Source of the DNA: Ruminococcus sp.
GTDB taxonomy: Bacteria; Bacillota; Clostridia; Oscillospirales; Ruminococcaceae
Direction: 5' to 3'
Length of the DNA: 64,000 nt
Assembly: GCA_017961625.1 (NCBI GenBank)
Contig: JAGCWY010000142.1
Span: 62,001-126,000, forward strand
Made by a program: the position numbers and the translations under genes. Under the pieces are notes generated by a model that was not told the origin of the DNA, ran no database searches, and worked only from the letters and a program-made list of their open reading frames with translations. Shown here piece after piece: positions 51,380 to 59,720 of this stretch (its first letter is position 1; every line of letters starts with the position of its first letter).

Positions 51380-51865
51380 ATGGTTAACAGAGAACTGCTT
51401 CAAAAAAAGGCGGAGCTTCAAAGAACAAAAAATCAGATATCAACAATTGAAGGTATCTGTGTCCTGAGTTATGAGGAACAAAGCATATTTGACGAAAAAT
51501 ATCTTCGAGGAATCGGCTTTTACAGCAGCACCAAAGCTGCTGACGCAAAAATACCGTTACATTCCACCGAAGCGGAGATCGTTGAACAGATACTTTCACT
51601 TGCAGAACTTGAAACAGGGCAAATATGGTATTTATGGGTCAACAGCTTCCTTGTAAAGTTTCAAATAACAGACGTAAAAAAAGCTGTATCGAATTTGTGG
51701 AACAAGACCAATCCGAATTCCAAAGGCTTTGCAATTATCACAAAAGAGCTGAACAAAATGCATGAAATCAGCATTGATTCCCGTGACGAAAAAAATATCC
51801 TTTTTGATTCATACAATTTAAAGAATTTTGTTAACACTAACCCCTCTACGTTACAAAAAGTGTAA
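51380..51865 (+). CDS. Unrecognised protein, possible insertion in the leu operon
   Basis: A 161-residue, AT-rich-coded protein with no recognised family. The first 25 residues are a basic helix (LLQKKAELQRTKNQ); the middle contains LAELETGQIWYLWVN and KGFAIITKELNKM. It starts at ATG 51380 with AGAAGG 9 bases upstream. More A/T-rich than leuD and leuB and flanked by short repeats, so it may be a later arrival. A toxin or defence role cannot be claimed from sequence alone. Confidence 0.62.
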   Translation: MVNRELLQKKAELQRTKNQISTIEGICVLSYEEQSIFDEKYLRGIGFYSSTKAADAKIPLHSTEAEIVEQILSLAELETGQIWYLWVNSFLVKFQITDVKKAVSNLWNKTNPNSKGFAIITKELNKMHEISIDSRDEKNILFDSYNLKNFVNTNPSTLQKV

Positions 51866-51910
51866 AGTGGAGAATTAATTTTTAAAGGCTAAAACAGAAA
51901 GGAGTATATT

Positions 51911-52987
51911 ATGGAACTGAAGATTGCATTGTTAAAGGGTGACGGCATTGGCCCCGAAATAGTGGACAGCGCCGTTATGGTACTCGAAAAGATCGCTAAA
52001 AAATTCGGACATACCTTCATCTTTACGCCTTACCTGATAGGCGGCTGCGCTATCGACGAGACAGGTATGCCCCTGCCGCAGGAAACTGTTGACGGCTGCA
52101 TGGCTTCCGACAGCGTTCTCCTCGGAGCTGTGGGCGGTCCAAAATGGGACAGTCTCGGCGGAGATGTCCGCCCGGAAAAGGCTCTTCTCGGCATAAGATC
52201 AGCTCTCGGACTTTATACCAATCTCCGCCCTGCAAAGCTCTATCCTGCACTGAGGAACGCTTCTCCCCTAAAGGATGAGATAGTGGGCGACGGCTTTGAT
52301 CTCCTCATAGTAAGGGAGCTCACAGGCGGTATATACTTCGGCGAAAGAGGTCTCCGGGAGGGCAGATTCGGCACCGAAGCCTTCGACACCGAGGCTTACA
52401 GCATAACCGAGATAGAACGTATCGGTAAGGCTGCCTTTGAAGCTGCCATGAAGCGCAGAAAAAGCGTATGCAGCATCGACAAGGCTAATGTCCTCGAATC
52501 ATCACGGCTCTGGCGAAAGACTATGCATGAGCTTTCGGAGCAGTACCCTGAGGTACACTATACGGATATGCTGGTGGACAACGCCGCAATGCAGCTCGTC
52601 CGCGACCCGAAACAGTTCGATGTCATCGTTACGTCCAATATGTTCGGAGATATACTCTCAGATGAAGCCTCTCAGATAACCGGCTCTATAGGTATGCTCG
52701 CCTCGGCTTCCCTCGGTGCTTCAAAGCGTGGACTTTATGAGCCTATCCACGGCTCGGCTCCTGACATTGCAGGAAAGGATATCGCAAATCCTATTGCCAC
52801 CGTGCTTTCCGGCGCTATGATGCTCCGCTATTCCTTCGATCTCAACAAGGAGGCTGACGCCATAGAAGCGGCTGTGGACAGAGTACTGGAGGAGGGTCAC
52901 AGAACGGCAGATATCATAGGTACAGACAAGAGCAGGACGCCTCTTGGCTGTTCGGAAATGACAAAGAAGATATTAAAGGTCATATAA
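51911..52987 (+). CDS. leuB: 3-isopropylmalate dehydrogenase
   Basis: NAD-dependent oxidative decarboxylase of leucine synthesis, 358 residues. LLKGDGIGPEIVD, RELTGGIYFGERG, YTDMLVDNAAM, the metal region NMFGDILSDEASQ and LYEPIHGSAPDIAGK are complete. GAAAGGAG site. It completes the pathway begun by leuA-C-D, though two genes separate it from leuD. Confidence 0.95.
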   Translation: MELKIALLKGDGIGPEIVDSAVMVLEKIAKKFGHTFIFTPYLIGGCAIDETGMPLPQETVDGCMASDSVLLGAVGGPKWDSLGGDVRPEKALLGIRSALGLYTNLRPAKLYPALRNASPLKDEIVGDGFDLLIVRELTGGIYFGERGLREGRFGTEAFDTEAYSITEIERIGKAAFEAAMKRRKSVCSIDKANVLESSRLWRKTMHELSEQYPEVHYTDMLVDNAAMQLVRDPKQFDVIVTSNMFGDILSDEASQITGSIGMLASASLGASKRGLYEPIHGSAPDIAGKDIANPIATVLSGAMMLRYSFDLNKEADAIEAAVDRVLEEGHRTADIIGTDKSRTPLGCSEMTKKILKVI

Positions 52988-53036
52988 ACATATTACAAGT
53001 TCGTATGACCTTAATAAAATATTTATAAATTATTCC

Positions 53037-53065
53037 TTGACAACAAAATGCTTTTATATTATCAT
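53037..53065 (+). promoter_or_regulatory. Promoter for the small lipoprotein gene
   Basis: TTGACA (53037-53042), 17-base spacer, TATCAT (53060-53065). Confidence 0.7.
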
Positions 53066-53125
53066 TATGACAATACGATACGTAATACGGTCGTATATCG
53101 CTAAATAAACCATTTTGTATAAGGA

Positions 53126-53145
53126 GTAATATTATGTAATATTAT
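53126..53145 (+). repeat. Perfect tandem 10-base duplication at a start site
   Basis: GTAATATTAT occurs twice in a row. The duplication places an ATG (53134) directly followed by TAA at 7 bases from the AAGGAG site (53121-53126), while the real start (53144) is pushed to 17 bases. This gives a minimal start-stop frame upstream of the lipoprotein gene. Confidence 0.9.
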
Positions 53146-53746
53146 GAAAAAGAGATTATTGGGGTTAACAGCATCATCATTCATCTTTGCGGCAGCTCTT
53201 ACAGGTTGTACTGTCAGCAGCGGCAATTCGTCCTTCAGCTTTTCAGTTTCAAAAGTGGACGATGAAAGCACTAAAGCAAAGCCCTTAGAAGCCGCAAAGG
53301 AGAAAAAATCCAAAAATAAAGCGAGCAATGACGGGCTGACTGATATAAAAGACTACACCGGTAGCTATACATGTAACGGCTACGTCTCATGGGGTGGCAG
53401 CAAGTATCCCGACTGCAAAACGATACAAAACGATCTTGAAAATGATCCCATGACTATATCAGCAGACGGTACTATGCACTTCCACGGTACCGATTACAAG
53501 CTCATTCCCGAAGGTACAAAAAACGAAGCCGTTATATTTAGTATCGATGGAAGCGGATTCGACTTCGGCAGTTTTTCCAAAAACGGAAGCGTTAACAAGG
53601 ATTATGACGGTGCTGCATATTTCACAAAGGAAACTCAGCACTTCACAATCAATGACGAGGATTCGTCATATGAAACATATAAGGTCTGCCTTACCGCAGC
53701 TGGCGACGAATCAAGCTCTGCTTACATATTGTTCAGCAAGGACTGA
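53144..53746 (+). CDS. Lipoprotein of unknown function
   Basis: A 200-residue secreted protein with a type II signal peptide ending LTGC (Cys22). A Ser-rich and then a Lys-rich linker (about 25-65) leads to a domain of about 135 residues starting GLTDIKDYTGSYTCNGYVSWGG, probably beta-sandwich, lipocalin-like or similar. No catalytic motif recognised. Start at ATG 53144, which is unusually far from its ribosome site; see the 10-base duplication. Confidence 0.72.
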   Translation: MKKRLLGLTASSFIFAAALTGCTVSSGNSSFSFSVSKVDDESTKAKPLEAAKEKKSKNKASNDGLTDIKDYTGSYTCNGYVSWGGSKYPDCKTIQNDLENDPMTISADGTMHFHGTDYKLIPEGTKNEAVIFSIDGSGFDFGSFSKNGSVNKDYDGAAYFTKETQHFTINDEDSSYETYKVCLTAAGDESSSAYILFSKD

Positions 53747-53787
53747 GTTATCAAATAATAATATTTATTCATAACGGAGGTATTTTT

Positions 53788-54174
53788 ATGCTCACTATCA
53801 ACACAGCAAACGCCCCTGCAGCTGTAGGGCCATATTCACAGGCTATCGTTTCACACGGTATGGTATACACGAGCGGTCAGATAGCTATCGACCCTGCTAC
53901 CAATACCGTCAAAGGCCAAACTATCGGCGAACAGACAGAGCAGATAATGAAGAACCTTGAAGCTGTTCTCACAGAGGCAGGCTCCAGCTTTGCAATGGCA
54001 GTAAAAACTACCTGCTTCCTTGCGGATATGAACGATTTCGCTGCTTTCAATGAAATATACGGTAAGTACTTCACATCTCTCCCGGCAAGAAGCTGTGTTG
54101 CGGTAAAAACCCTCCCCAAGGGAGTACTCGCAGAGGTCGAGGTAATAGCTGAGGTCTCTGACTATTCTTTCTGA
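53788..54174 (+). CDS. ridA: RidA family deaminase
   Basis: Hydrolyses reactive enamine/imine intermediates released by PLP enzymes such as threonine dehydratase. 128 residues with the family pattern: NAPAAVGPYSQAI, YTSGQIAIDPATN, KTTCFLADMNDFAAFNEIY and SLPARSCVAVKTLPKG (active-site Arg), then EVEVIAEV. Near a branched-chain amino acid cluster, where such enamines arise, but in its own transcription unit. Confidence 0.94.
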   Translation: MLTINTANAPAAVGPYSQAIVSHGMVYTSGQIAIDPATNTVKGQTIGEQTEQIMKNLEAVLTEAGSSFAMAVKTTCFLADMNDFAAFNEIYGKYFTSLPARSCVAVKTLPKGVLAEVEVIAEVSDYSF

Positions 54175-54317
54175 ACATCTCTGTAAATGAGCGATATTGG
54201 GCTTTATTCAACGCAAACTATTGAATGTTGAAAATTATTTCAACTTTGTAGCAATTTACAAATCAGATTGTTGAGCTTTGGCGACATATTACAAATCATA
54301 CGTACAGGAGAAAGATC

Positions 54318-54653
54318 ATGAATGTTGTTATTATCGTAAATATCATTACTTCGCTCAGTATAATGCTCGGCGGCTTATGTATGAAAAAATATGCAAAAAT
54401 GCCCTTGGATCACTCAATAGGCTTTAGGACCGCAAGATCCTTGTCAAGCGACGAAGCATGGCAGTTCGCCAACGAAAAATGCGGCATGTCATGGATACTC
54501 ATCGGAGCAGTCTGCTTTGTTATGACTGTGGCTGCAGTATTTCTGTTCTCCGCTGACAGCCCCGCACATTTAGCTGTACTTATATTACTCTCGGCTGCTT
54601 CCATTTTATCGGCTGCATGGGTAGAAATACAGCTCAAAAAGTTTCAGGGATAA
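54318..54653 (+). CDS. SdpI-like membrane protein
   Basis: An 111-residue protein with three membrane helices. The segment SIGFRTARSLSSDEAWQFANE between helices 1 and 2 matches the SdpI/YhfL-type motif (G-x-R-T-x-n-SLssdeaWq), found in proteins linked to immunity against cannibalism toxins in Bacillus. Family membership does not prove that role here. AGGAG at 8 bases. Confidence 0.75.
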   Translation: MNVVIIVNIITSLSIMLGGLCMKKYAKMPLDHSIGFRTARSLSSDEAWQFANEKCGMSWILIGAVCFVMTVAAVFLFSADSPAHLAVLILLSAASILSAAWVEIQLKKFQG

Positions 54654-54660
54654 ATGAACA

Positions 54661-54698
54661 GCTCCTCTGTCCGTTACAGACAGGGGAGTTTCTTTTTT
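54661..54698 (+). terminator. Intrinsic terminator after the SdpI-like gene
   Basis: CTCCTCTGTC...CAGACAGGGGAG stem with an internal CGTTA loop, followed by TTTCTTTTTT; isolates the nadA promoter downstream. Confidence 0.88.
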
Positions 54699-54700
54699 GC

Positions 54701-54729
54701 TTGAAATTATGCTTGCTTTGTGGTATAAT
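54701..54729 (+). promoter_or_regulatory. Promoter for the nadA-hydE operon
   Basis: TTGAAA (54701-54706), 17-base spacer, TATAAT (54724-54729). No further promoter or terminator was seen before coaX, so one long transcript to about 62972 is possible. Confidence 0.85.
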
Positions 54730-54823
54730 GATAAAATAGGTGAATTGTAAGCTGATGAAAAAAGTTAAGAATTAAGCATCAAATACAAAAGGTTAAGAGC
54801 TGAAAACGAAAGGAAGTATAAGT

Positions 54824-55756
54824 ATGACCGTAAGGGAATTACAAGATAAGATTATAAAGCTCAAAAAGGAAACAAACACCGCTGTCCTCGCTCACTGCTA
54901 TCAGGCTCGTGAGATATGCGAGATAGCTGACTTCGTCGGCGACAGTTATAAGCTCAGCGTTGACGCTAAAAGCGTATCTGAGGAGAATATAATCTTCTGT
55001 GGAGTTCACTTCATGGCTGAGACCGCTAAAATGCTCTCGCCGCAGAAGCACGTTTACCTCTCAAGCAAGCACGCCGGCTGCCCTATGGCTGAGCAGATGG
55101 ACAGGGACATGATAAGCGCTATACGCGCTCAGGAGCCAGACCGTACCGTTGTTGCGTATATCAATACCACAGCTGCTCTCAAAACAGTATGTGATGTGTG
55201 TGTTACTTCCTCCAGCGCTTTGAAGATAGTCAAGGCTCTCGACAGCGACAAGATACTCTTTATCCCCGATTGCAACCTCGGAGACTATATTAAAAAGCAG
55301 TGCCCCGACAAGGACATAAAGCTCTTGCAGGGAGGCTGCCCCACCCACGCAAGGATAACCGTCAACGAAGTCGTGAAAGCTAAGGAAGAGCACCCAAATG
55401 CTCTCTTCCTCGTACATCCTGAATGTACTCCCAAGGTAGTGGAACTTGCGGATTATGTGGGTTCAACGACGGGTATCATGGACTATGCAAAGAAGTCTGA
55501 AAGTAAAGAGTTCATAATTGGTACAGAAAATTCAATAGTTGAGCATTTACAGTATGACTGCCCAGAAAAAAGCTTCTACCCTGTGAGCCGTGACCTTGTC
55601 TGTCACAATATGAAGCTCACCACTCTCCCGGACGTGTACAACACTCTCCTTGCAATAAGTGGTGAGGACCGCGATGCCTGCGAGATACTTATGAGTGACG
55701 AACTTATCGCTCAGGCAAGAAAATGCATAGACGAAATGATAAGGCTGGGCGGCTGA
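54824..55756 (+). CDS. nadA: Quinolinate synthase
   Basis: [4Fe-4S] enzyme condensing iminoaspartate with DHAP to quinolinate in NAD synthesis. 310 residues, short clostridial/Thermotoga form. The three cluster cysteines fit Cys86 (HAGCPMAEQ), Cys172 (GGCPTHA) and Cys260 (LVCHNMKLTTL), spaced like Cys81/168/254 of T. maritima. HCYQ and the VHPEC segment are present. No nadB or nadC follows; the next gene is hydE, one base after the stop. Confidence 0.94.
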   Translation: MTVRELQDKIIKLKKETNTAVLAHCYQAREICEIADFVGDSYKLSVDAKSVSEENIIFCGVHFMAETAKMLSPQKHVYLSSKHAGCPMAEQMDRDMISAIRAQEPDRTVVAYINTTAALKTVCDVCVTSSSALKIVKALDSDKILFIPDCNLGDYIKKQCPDKDIKLLQGGCPTHARITVNEVVKAKEEHPNALFLVHPECTPKVVELADYVGSTTGIMDYAKKSESKEFIIGTENSIVEHLQYDCPEKSFYPVSRDLVCHNMKLTTLPDVYNTLLAISGEDRDACEILMSDELIAQARKCIDEMIRLGG

Positions 55757-55757
55757 T

Positions 55758-56792
55758 ATGACGGATATTATCGAAAAGCTGTACAGAACAGGCAACCTCA
55801 CTGACAGCGAACTGAGGGCGCTGATAAATACTGATGATAAGGACGTTGCGGAGTTGCTTCGTAAAAGAGCAGACGAGACAAGGCTGAAGAGCTATGGAAA
55901 AAAGGTCTTTCTCCGCGGTCTTATAGAGATATCTAGCTACTGCAAAAACAACTGTCTCTACTGCGGCATACGAAGAGGCAATACCGAAGCCGACCGCTAC
56001 CGCCTGTCCCGTGAGGAAATACTGAGCTGCTGCGAAAACGGCTACGAGCTGGGCTTCCGCACCTTTGTAATGCAGGGCGGTGAGGACAGCTTCTTTACAG
56101 ACGAGTTTCTCTGCCCACTGATTGAAGAAATAAAGGAAAAATACCCCGACTGCGCGGTGACGCTCTCCCTTGGTGAGCGATCCTATGGGAGCTACAAACA
56201 TCTGAGAGAGGCAGGCGCGGACAGATATTTACTCCGCCACGAGGCTGCTTCACAGGAGCTGTATTCAAAGCTCCACCCAGAGGAAATGTGCCTCGATAAC
56301 CGCAAGAAATGCCTTTTTCAGCTGAAAGAGCTGGGCTATCAGGTGGGCGCTGGCTTCATGGTGGGTGCTCCCTTCCAGACTGTTGAGCATTTAATTGCTG
56401 ACCTGCGCTTTTTGCAGGAACTACAGCCACAGATGATAGGTATAGGTCCTTTCATACCGCACCACAATACACCGTTTTCAGAAGAACAAGGTGGCACTCT
56501 TGAACTTACCCTGAGGCTCCTCGGTATACTGAGGCTCATGTTCCCAAGGGTACTTCTGCCTGCTACAACAGCTCTCGGCACTATAGCTCCCAACGGAAGG
56601 GAGTTGGGGCTGCAAACGGGATGCAACGTGGTCATGCCGAACCTTTCCCCCGTAAAGGTAAGAAAAAAATATGACCTGTATGACAACAAAATATGCACCG
56701 GCGAGGAGGCGGCTGAATGCCGCGGCTGCCTGCAAAGAAGAATAGAATCTGCAGGCTACGAGATAGTATCGGAGCGCGGTGACTGCATATAA
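55758..56792 (+). CDS. hydE: [FeFe]-hydrogenase maturase HydE
   Basis: Radical SAM enzyme that works in building the di-iron site of the [FeFe]-hydrogenase H-cluster. 344 residues. Radical-SAM cysteines Cys62, Cys66, Cys69 (SYCKNNCLYCGIRRG), and an auxiliary cluster set Cys313-x7-Cys321-x2-Cys324 at the C-terminus, exactly the pattern of T. maritima HydE (311/319/322). This separates it from BioB and PylB. Start is one base after nadA. hydF and hydG and a hydrogenase gene are not in the window. Confidence 0.9.
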   Translation: MTDIIEKLYRTGNLTDSELRALINTDDKDVAELLRKRADETRLKSYGKKVFLRGLIEISSYCKNNCLYCGIRRGNTEADRYRLSREEILSCCENGYELGFRTFVMQGGEDSFFTDEFLCPLIEEIKEKYPDCAVTLSLGERSYGSYKHLREAGADRYLLRHEAASQELYSKLHPEEMCLDNRKKCLFQLKELGYQVGAGFMVGAPFQTVEHLIADLRFLQELQPQMIGIGPFIPHHNTPFSEEQGGTLELTLRLLGILRLMFPRVLLPATTALGTIAPNGRELGLQTGCNVVMPNLSPVKVRKKYDLYDNKICTGEEAAECRGCLQRRIESAGYEIVSERGDCI

Positions 56793-56833
56793 CACAGCAA
56801 TCGTCCAAATACTGATATCATAAGGAGTAAAAA

Positions 56834-57778
56834 ATGCGAGTACGTTTTCATCTTCCCGACTTTTCAGGCAATTTCAAGCTAAATCTGCTCTTTTCCGAAC
56901 TTCTCGAACGCAACCCAGAATACTTCCGCGAGGGCGTTGAGATAGCGTCATTCTACGGCGTATTTCCTCCTTCGATATGGAACGGCGGAAGAACTCAAGG
57001 TGGAGTATGCGACAAGACCTTCGTCAGAGGCGCTATAAAAACCTTCAACGACAAGGGCATCCCCCTACGCTTTACCTTCACCAATCCGGCTCTGGAAAAG
57101 AAGCACCTCAGCGACCAGTTCTGCAATATGGTAATGGCTATGGCAAACAACGGTCTCAATGAGGCTATAGTTATGTCCCCCCTGCTAGAGGATTATATTC
57201 GCCGCAATTATCCTGATTACAAGCTCACCAGCTCCACCTGCAAGAGGCTAAATACCATTGAGGGACTCCTTGAAGAGCTGAAAAAAGATTACCATATAGT
57301 CGTTATGGATTACGACCTCAACAACCGCTTCGACCTTCTCGAACAGATACCAATGGAGGACAGACCGCGTATAGAGTTCCTGTCCAATGCCTGCTGCGAG
57401 CCTGGATGTCCAAGGCGATCCGCTCATTATCACTCAATAGGCGTTCAACAAATAGCCTACAATGAACATATCAAAAAATACCCGAATCTCCCGTTCAATG
57501 CGGACAAGTACGATCCGGACCACTTTCGCGACTGTCCCTATTCAAAGCGCGGTCTCTTTGAGATAAGAGGGCTCCGCACACATATTTCCCCCGACGATAT
57601 CTGGGAGAAATATGTTCCCATGGGATTTGAGCAGTTCAAAATAGAGGGTCGAACTGCAAGCCCTATAAATGTACTCGAAACCTATATGTATTACATGGCT
57701 AAGCCCGAATGCCGCGACGAAGCGCGGTTCACTCTCCTGAAAGCAATGGAGAATACGGGTGCGCTCAGCTTCAAATAA
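56834..57778 (+). CDS. U32-like TIM-barrel protein, copy 1 of 4
   Basis: A 314-residue soluble protein. It looks like a short peptidase U32/UbiU-type barrel: EVEIASFYGVFPPS-like N-terminus, AIVMSPLLEDYIRRNYPDYKLTSSTCKRL in the place of the family's strand with STQ, VVMDYDLNN in place of VVLARELS, and FEQFKIEGRT at the end, matching the FKIEGR hallmark. Conserved cysteines among the four copies: Cys136, Cys188 and Cys192 (C-x3-C) and Cys234. In U32 proteins four cysteines hold a [4Fe-4S] cluster, so a cluster is likely here, but the spacing differs from C-x6-C. Function unknown. Confidence 0.75.
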   Translation: MRVRFHLPDFSGNFKLNLLFSELLERNPEYFREGVEIASFYGVFPPSIWNGGRTQGGVCDKTFVRGAIKTFNDKGIPLRFTFTNPALEKKHLSDQFCNMVMAMANNGLNEAIVMSPLLEDYIRRNYPDYKLTSSTCKRLNTIEGLLEELKKDYHIVVMDYDLNNRFDLLEQIPMEDRPRIEFLSNACCEPGCPRRSAHYHSIGVQQIAYNEHIKKYPNLPFNADKYDPDHFRDCPYSKRGLFEIRGLRTHISPDDIWEKYVPMGFEQFKIEGRTASPINVLETYMYYMAKPECRDEARFTLLKAMENTGALSFK

Positions 57779-57789
57779 GGAGGGATATC

Positions 57790-58740
57790 ATGCCTATCAA
57801 ATTTCATCTTCCGGATTTCGCCGAGCACTATATGCTCAACCTCGTATTTGCAAATATGCTGAAAAGCCGTCCCGACTATTTCCGTGATGATGTGGAGATA
57901 GCTTCCTTCTACGGCGTATTTCCGCCGTCTATGTGGAACGGTGGAAGGACTATCGGTGGTCAGTGCGACGAGAACTTTATAAAACACGTCCTGAAGTCCT
58001 TCAACGACCTAGGTATACCCCTACGTTTCACCTTCACCAATCCGGTGCTTAAGGAGGAGCATCTCTATGATCCCTTCTGCAATATGGTAATGCGTCTTGC
58101 AGACAATGGGCTCAACGAGGTAATTGTCAATTCTCCTCTCCTGGAGGACTATATCCGCAAAACTTACCCTAACTACAAGCTGACCAGCTCAACCTGCAAG
58201 AGACTTGATACCATTGAAGGGCTCCTCGGAGAGCTGAAAAAGGACTACCATATAGTTGTCATGGACTACGACCTGAACAATCAGTTCGACCTCCTCGAAC
58301 AGATACCAATGGAAGACAGGCCGCGTATAGAATTCCTGTCCAACGCATGCTGCGAGCCGAAATGCAAAAACCGCAAGCGAGAATACGACCTCATCGGTCA
58401 TCAAATGATATACTACAACCAGCACTTAAAAGAGCACCCGGACAAGCCTTTCAATATCAGCGACTATACTGATGATAACATTAATCAGATAAACTGCCGC
58501 TGCCGCGAGAGAACGCTGTATGACATAAAGAAGCTCAGCACACATATCTCCCCTGACTATATCTGGGAAAAGTATGTACCAATGGGCTTTCAGCAGTTCA
58601 AGCTAGAGGGAAGAACAGCCGGCAATCTCTACCTCATAGATAACTATATGTATTATATGGCTAAGCCGGAATTCCGTGACGAGGCAAGAATGATGTTCTT
58701 CTACAACCTCGATTACCACGGAGTAATACAGTACGAATAA
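57790..58740 (+). CDS. U32-like TIM-barrel protein, copy 2 of 4
   Basis: 316 residues, 11 bases after copy 1, with its own AAGGAGGG site and start ATG 57790 (earlier in-frame codons reach into copy 1 and are rejected). Same plan as copy 1: KFHLPDF start, KLTSSTCKRL with Cys136, NACCEPKC with Cys188 and Cys192, Cys236 (INCRCRER) and FQQFKLEGRT. Extra Cys238 in the last motif. Closest to copy 1 in the middle segment, where a long run with VVMDYDLN and FLSNACCEP is nearly the same. Confidence 0.75.
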   Translation: MPIKFHLPDFAEHYMLNLVFANMLKSRPDYFRDDVEIASFYGVFPPSMWNGGRTIGGQCDENFIKHVLKSFNDLGIPLRFTFTNPVLKEEHLYDPFCNMVMRLADNGLNEVIVNSPLLEDYIRKTYPNYKLTSSTCKRLDTIEGLLGELKKDYHIVVMDYDLNNQFDLLEQIPMEDRPRIEFLSNACCEPKCKNRKREYDLIGHQMIYYNQHLKEHPDKPFNISDYTDDNINQINCRCRERTLYDIKKLSTHISPDYIWEKYVPMGFQQFKLEGRTAGNLYLIDNYMYYMAKPEFRDEARMMFFYNLDYHGVIQYE

Positions 58741-58752
58741 GGAGGTGGCTTC

Positions 58753-59709
58753 ATGAACGTTAAATTTCATCTTCCCGGTCTTACGAGAAATTTCTCTTTC
58801 AATCTGATATTCGCACACATGATGAAAAACTGTCCCTACTACTTCCGGGACGGTGTTGACATAGCTTCATTCTACGGTACATTCCCACCGGCAGCATGGA
58901 ACGGCGGCAGGAGTGTTACAGGACGCTGCGACGAAAGCTACGTAAAACAGGTACTAAAGACCTTCAACGACCTTGGCATACCTGTCCGCTTTACCTTCAC
59001 CAATCCATGCATCACAGAGGAGCTCCTCCATGACGAGTTCTGCAACAGAATACTGGAGCTTGCCTACAATGACCTCAACGAGATAATAGTGAATTCCTCA
59101 TTGCTAGAGGACTATATCCGGGACAAGTACCCGAATTACAAACTGACAAGCTCTACCTGCAAACGCCTCGACACTATCGACGGTCCCATAAATGAGCTGA
59201 AAAAGGACTACAATATAGTAGTTCTCGACTACGACCTGAACAACAAGTTTGACCTTCTCGAAAAGATACCTCTAGAGGACAGGGAAAGGTGCGAGATACT
59301 ATGCAATACCCTCTGTAATGCAGAATGTAAGATGCGTAAGGAGCATTACAGACTTATAGGAGAATACTCCATAGCTTACAACGAGTACGTAAAGAGTGGC
59401 AGAACCGAGCCCTTCGATATCAATGACTATTACGAGATAAACGAGGAGAACGCTATAAAGTGCAGCTGCCGCGAAAGAAACGCCTATGAGATAAGAAAGC
59501 TCTCAACCCATGTAAGTCCTGACGATATATGGGAAAAGTACGTGCCTATGGGATTCCGCCAGTTCAAGCTAGAGGGCAGGACAGCAGGAAGGATATTCCT
59601 CACAGAGAATTATCTCTACTATATGGCGAAGCCGGAATGCCGTGACGAGGCAAGGCTCATGCTCCTGTTCAATCTCGAACGCAACGGCATAATAAGAGTG
59701 GATAAGTAA
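58753..59709 (+). CDS. U32-like TIM-barrel protein, copy 3 of 4
   Basis: 318 residues, 12 bases after copy 2, with an AAGGAGG site. Same motifs in the same order: KFHLPGL, ASFYGTFPPAAWNGGR, KLTSSTCKRLDT, VVLDYDLNNKFD, NTLCNAEC (C-x3-C), IKCSCRERN, and FRQFKLEGRT. It has an asparagine-rich variant (AYNDLNEIIV) where the others read NNGLNE. The single-domain length and lack of a signal peptide place it in the cytoplasm. Confidence 0.75.
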   Translation: MNVKFHLPGLTRNFSFNLIFAHMMKNCPYYFRDGVDIASFYGTFPPAAWNGGRSVTGRCDESYVKQVLKTFNDLGIPVRFTFTNPCITEELLHDEFCNRILELAYNDLNEIIVNSSLLEDYIRDKYPNYKLTSSTCKRLDTIDGPINELKKDYNIVVLDYDLNNKFDLLEKIPLEDRERCEILCNTLCNAECKMRKEHYRLIGEYSIAYNEYVKSGRTEPFDINDYYEINEENAIKCSCRERNAYEIRKLSTHVSPDDIWEKYVPMGFRQFKLEGRTAGRIFLTENYLYYMAKPECRDEARLMLLFNLERNGIIRVDK

Positions 59710-59720
59710 GGGGTACCGAC

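Noticed and set aside
55704..56201. 165-codon minus-strand frame across nadA and hydE
   Set aside because: Antisense shadow; hydE motifs including all radical-SAM cysteines are on the plus strand here.
55758..56792. BioB or PylB instead of HydE
   Set aside because: The C-terminal C-x7-C-x2-C auxiliary cluster pattern and overall sequence fit HydE.
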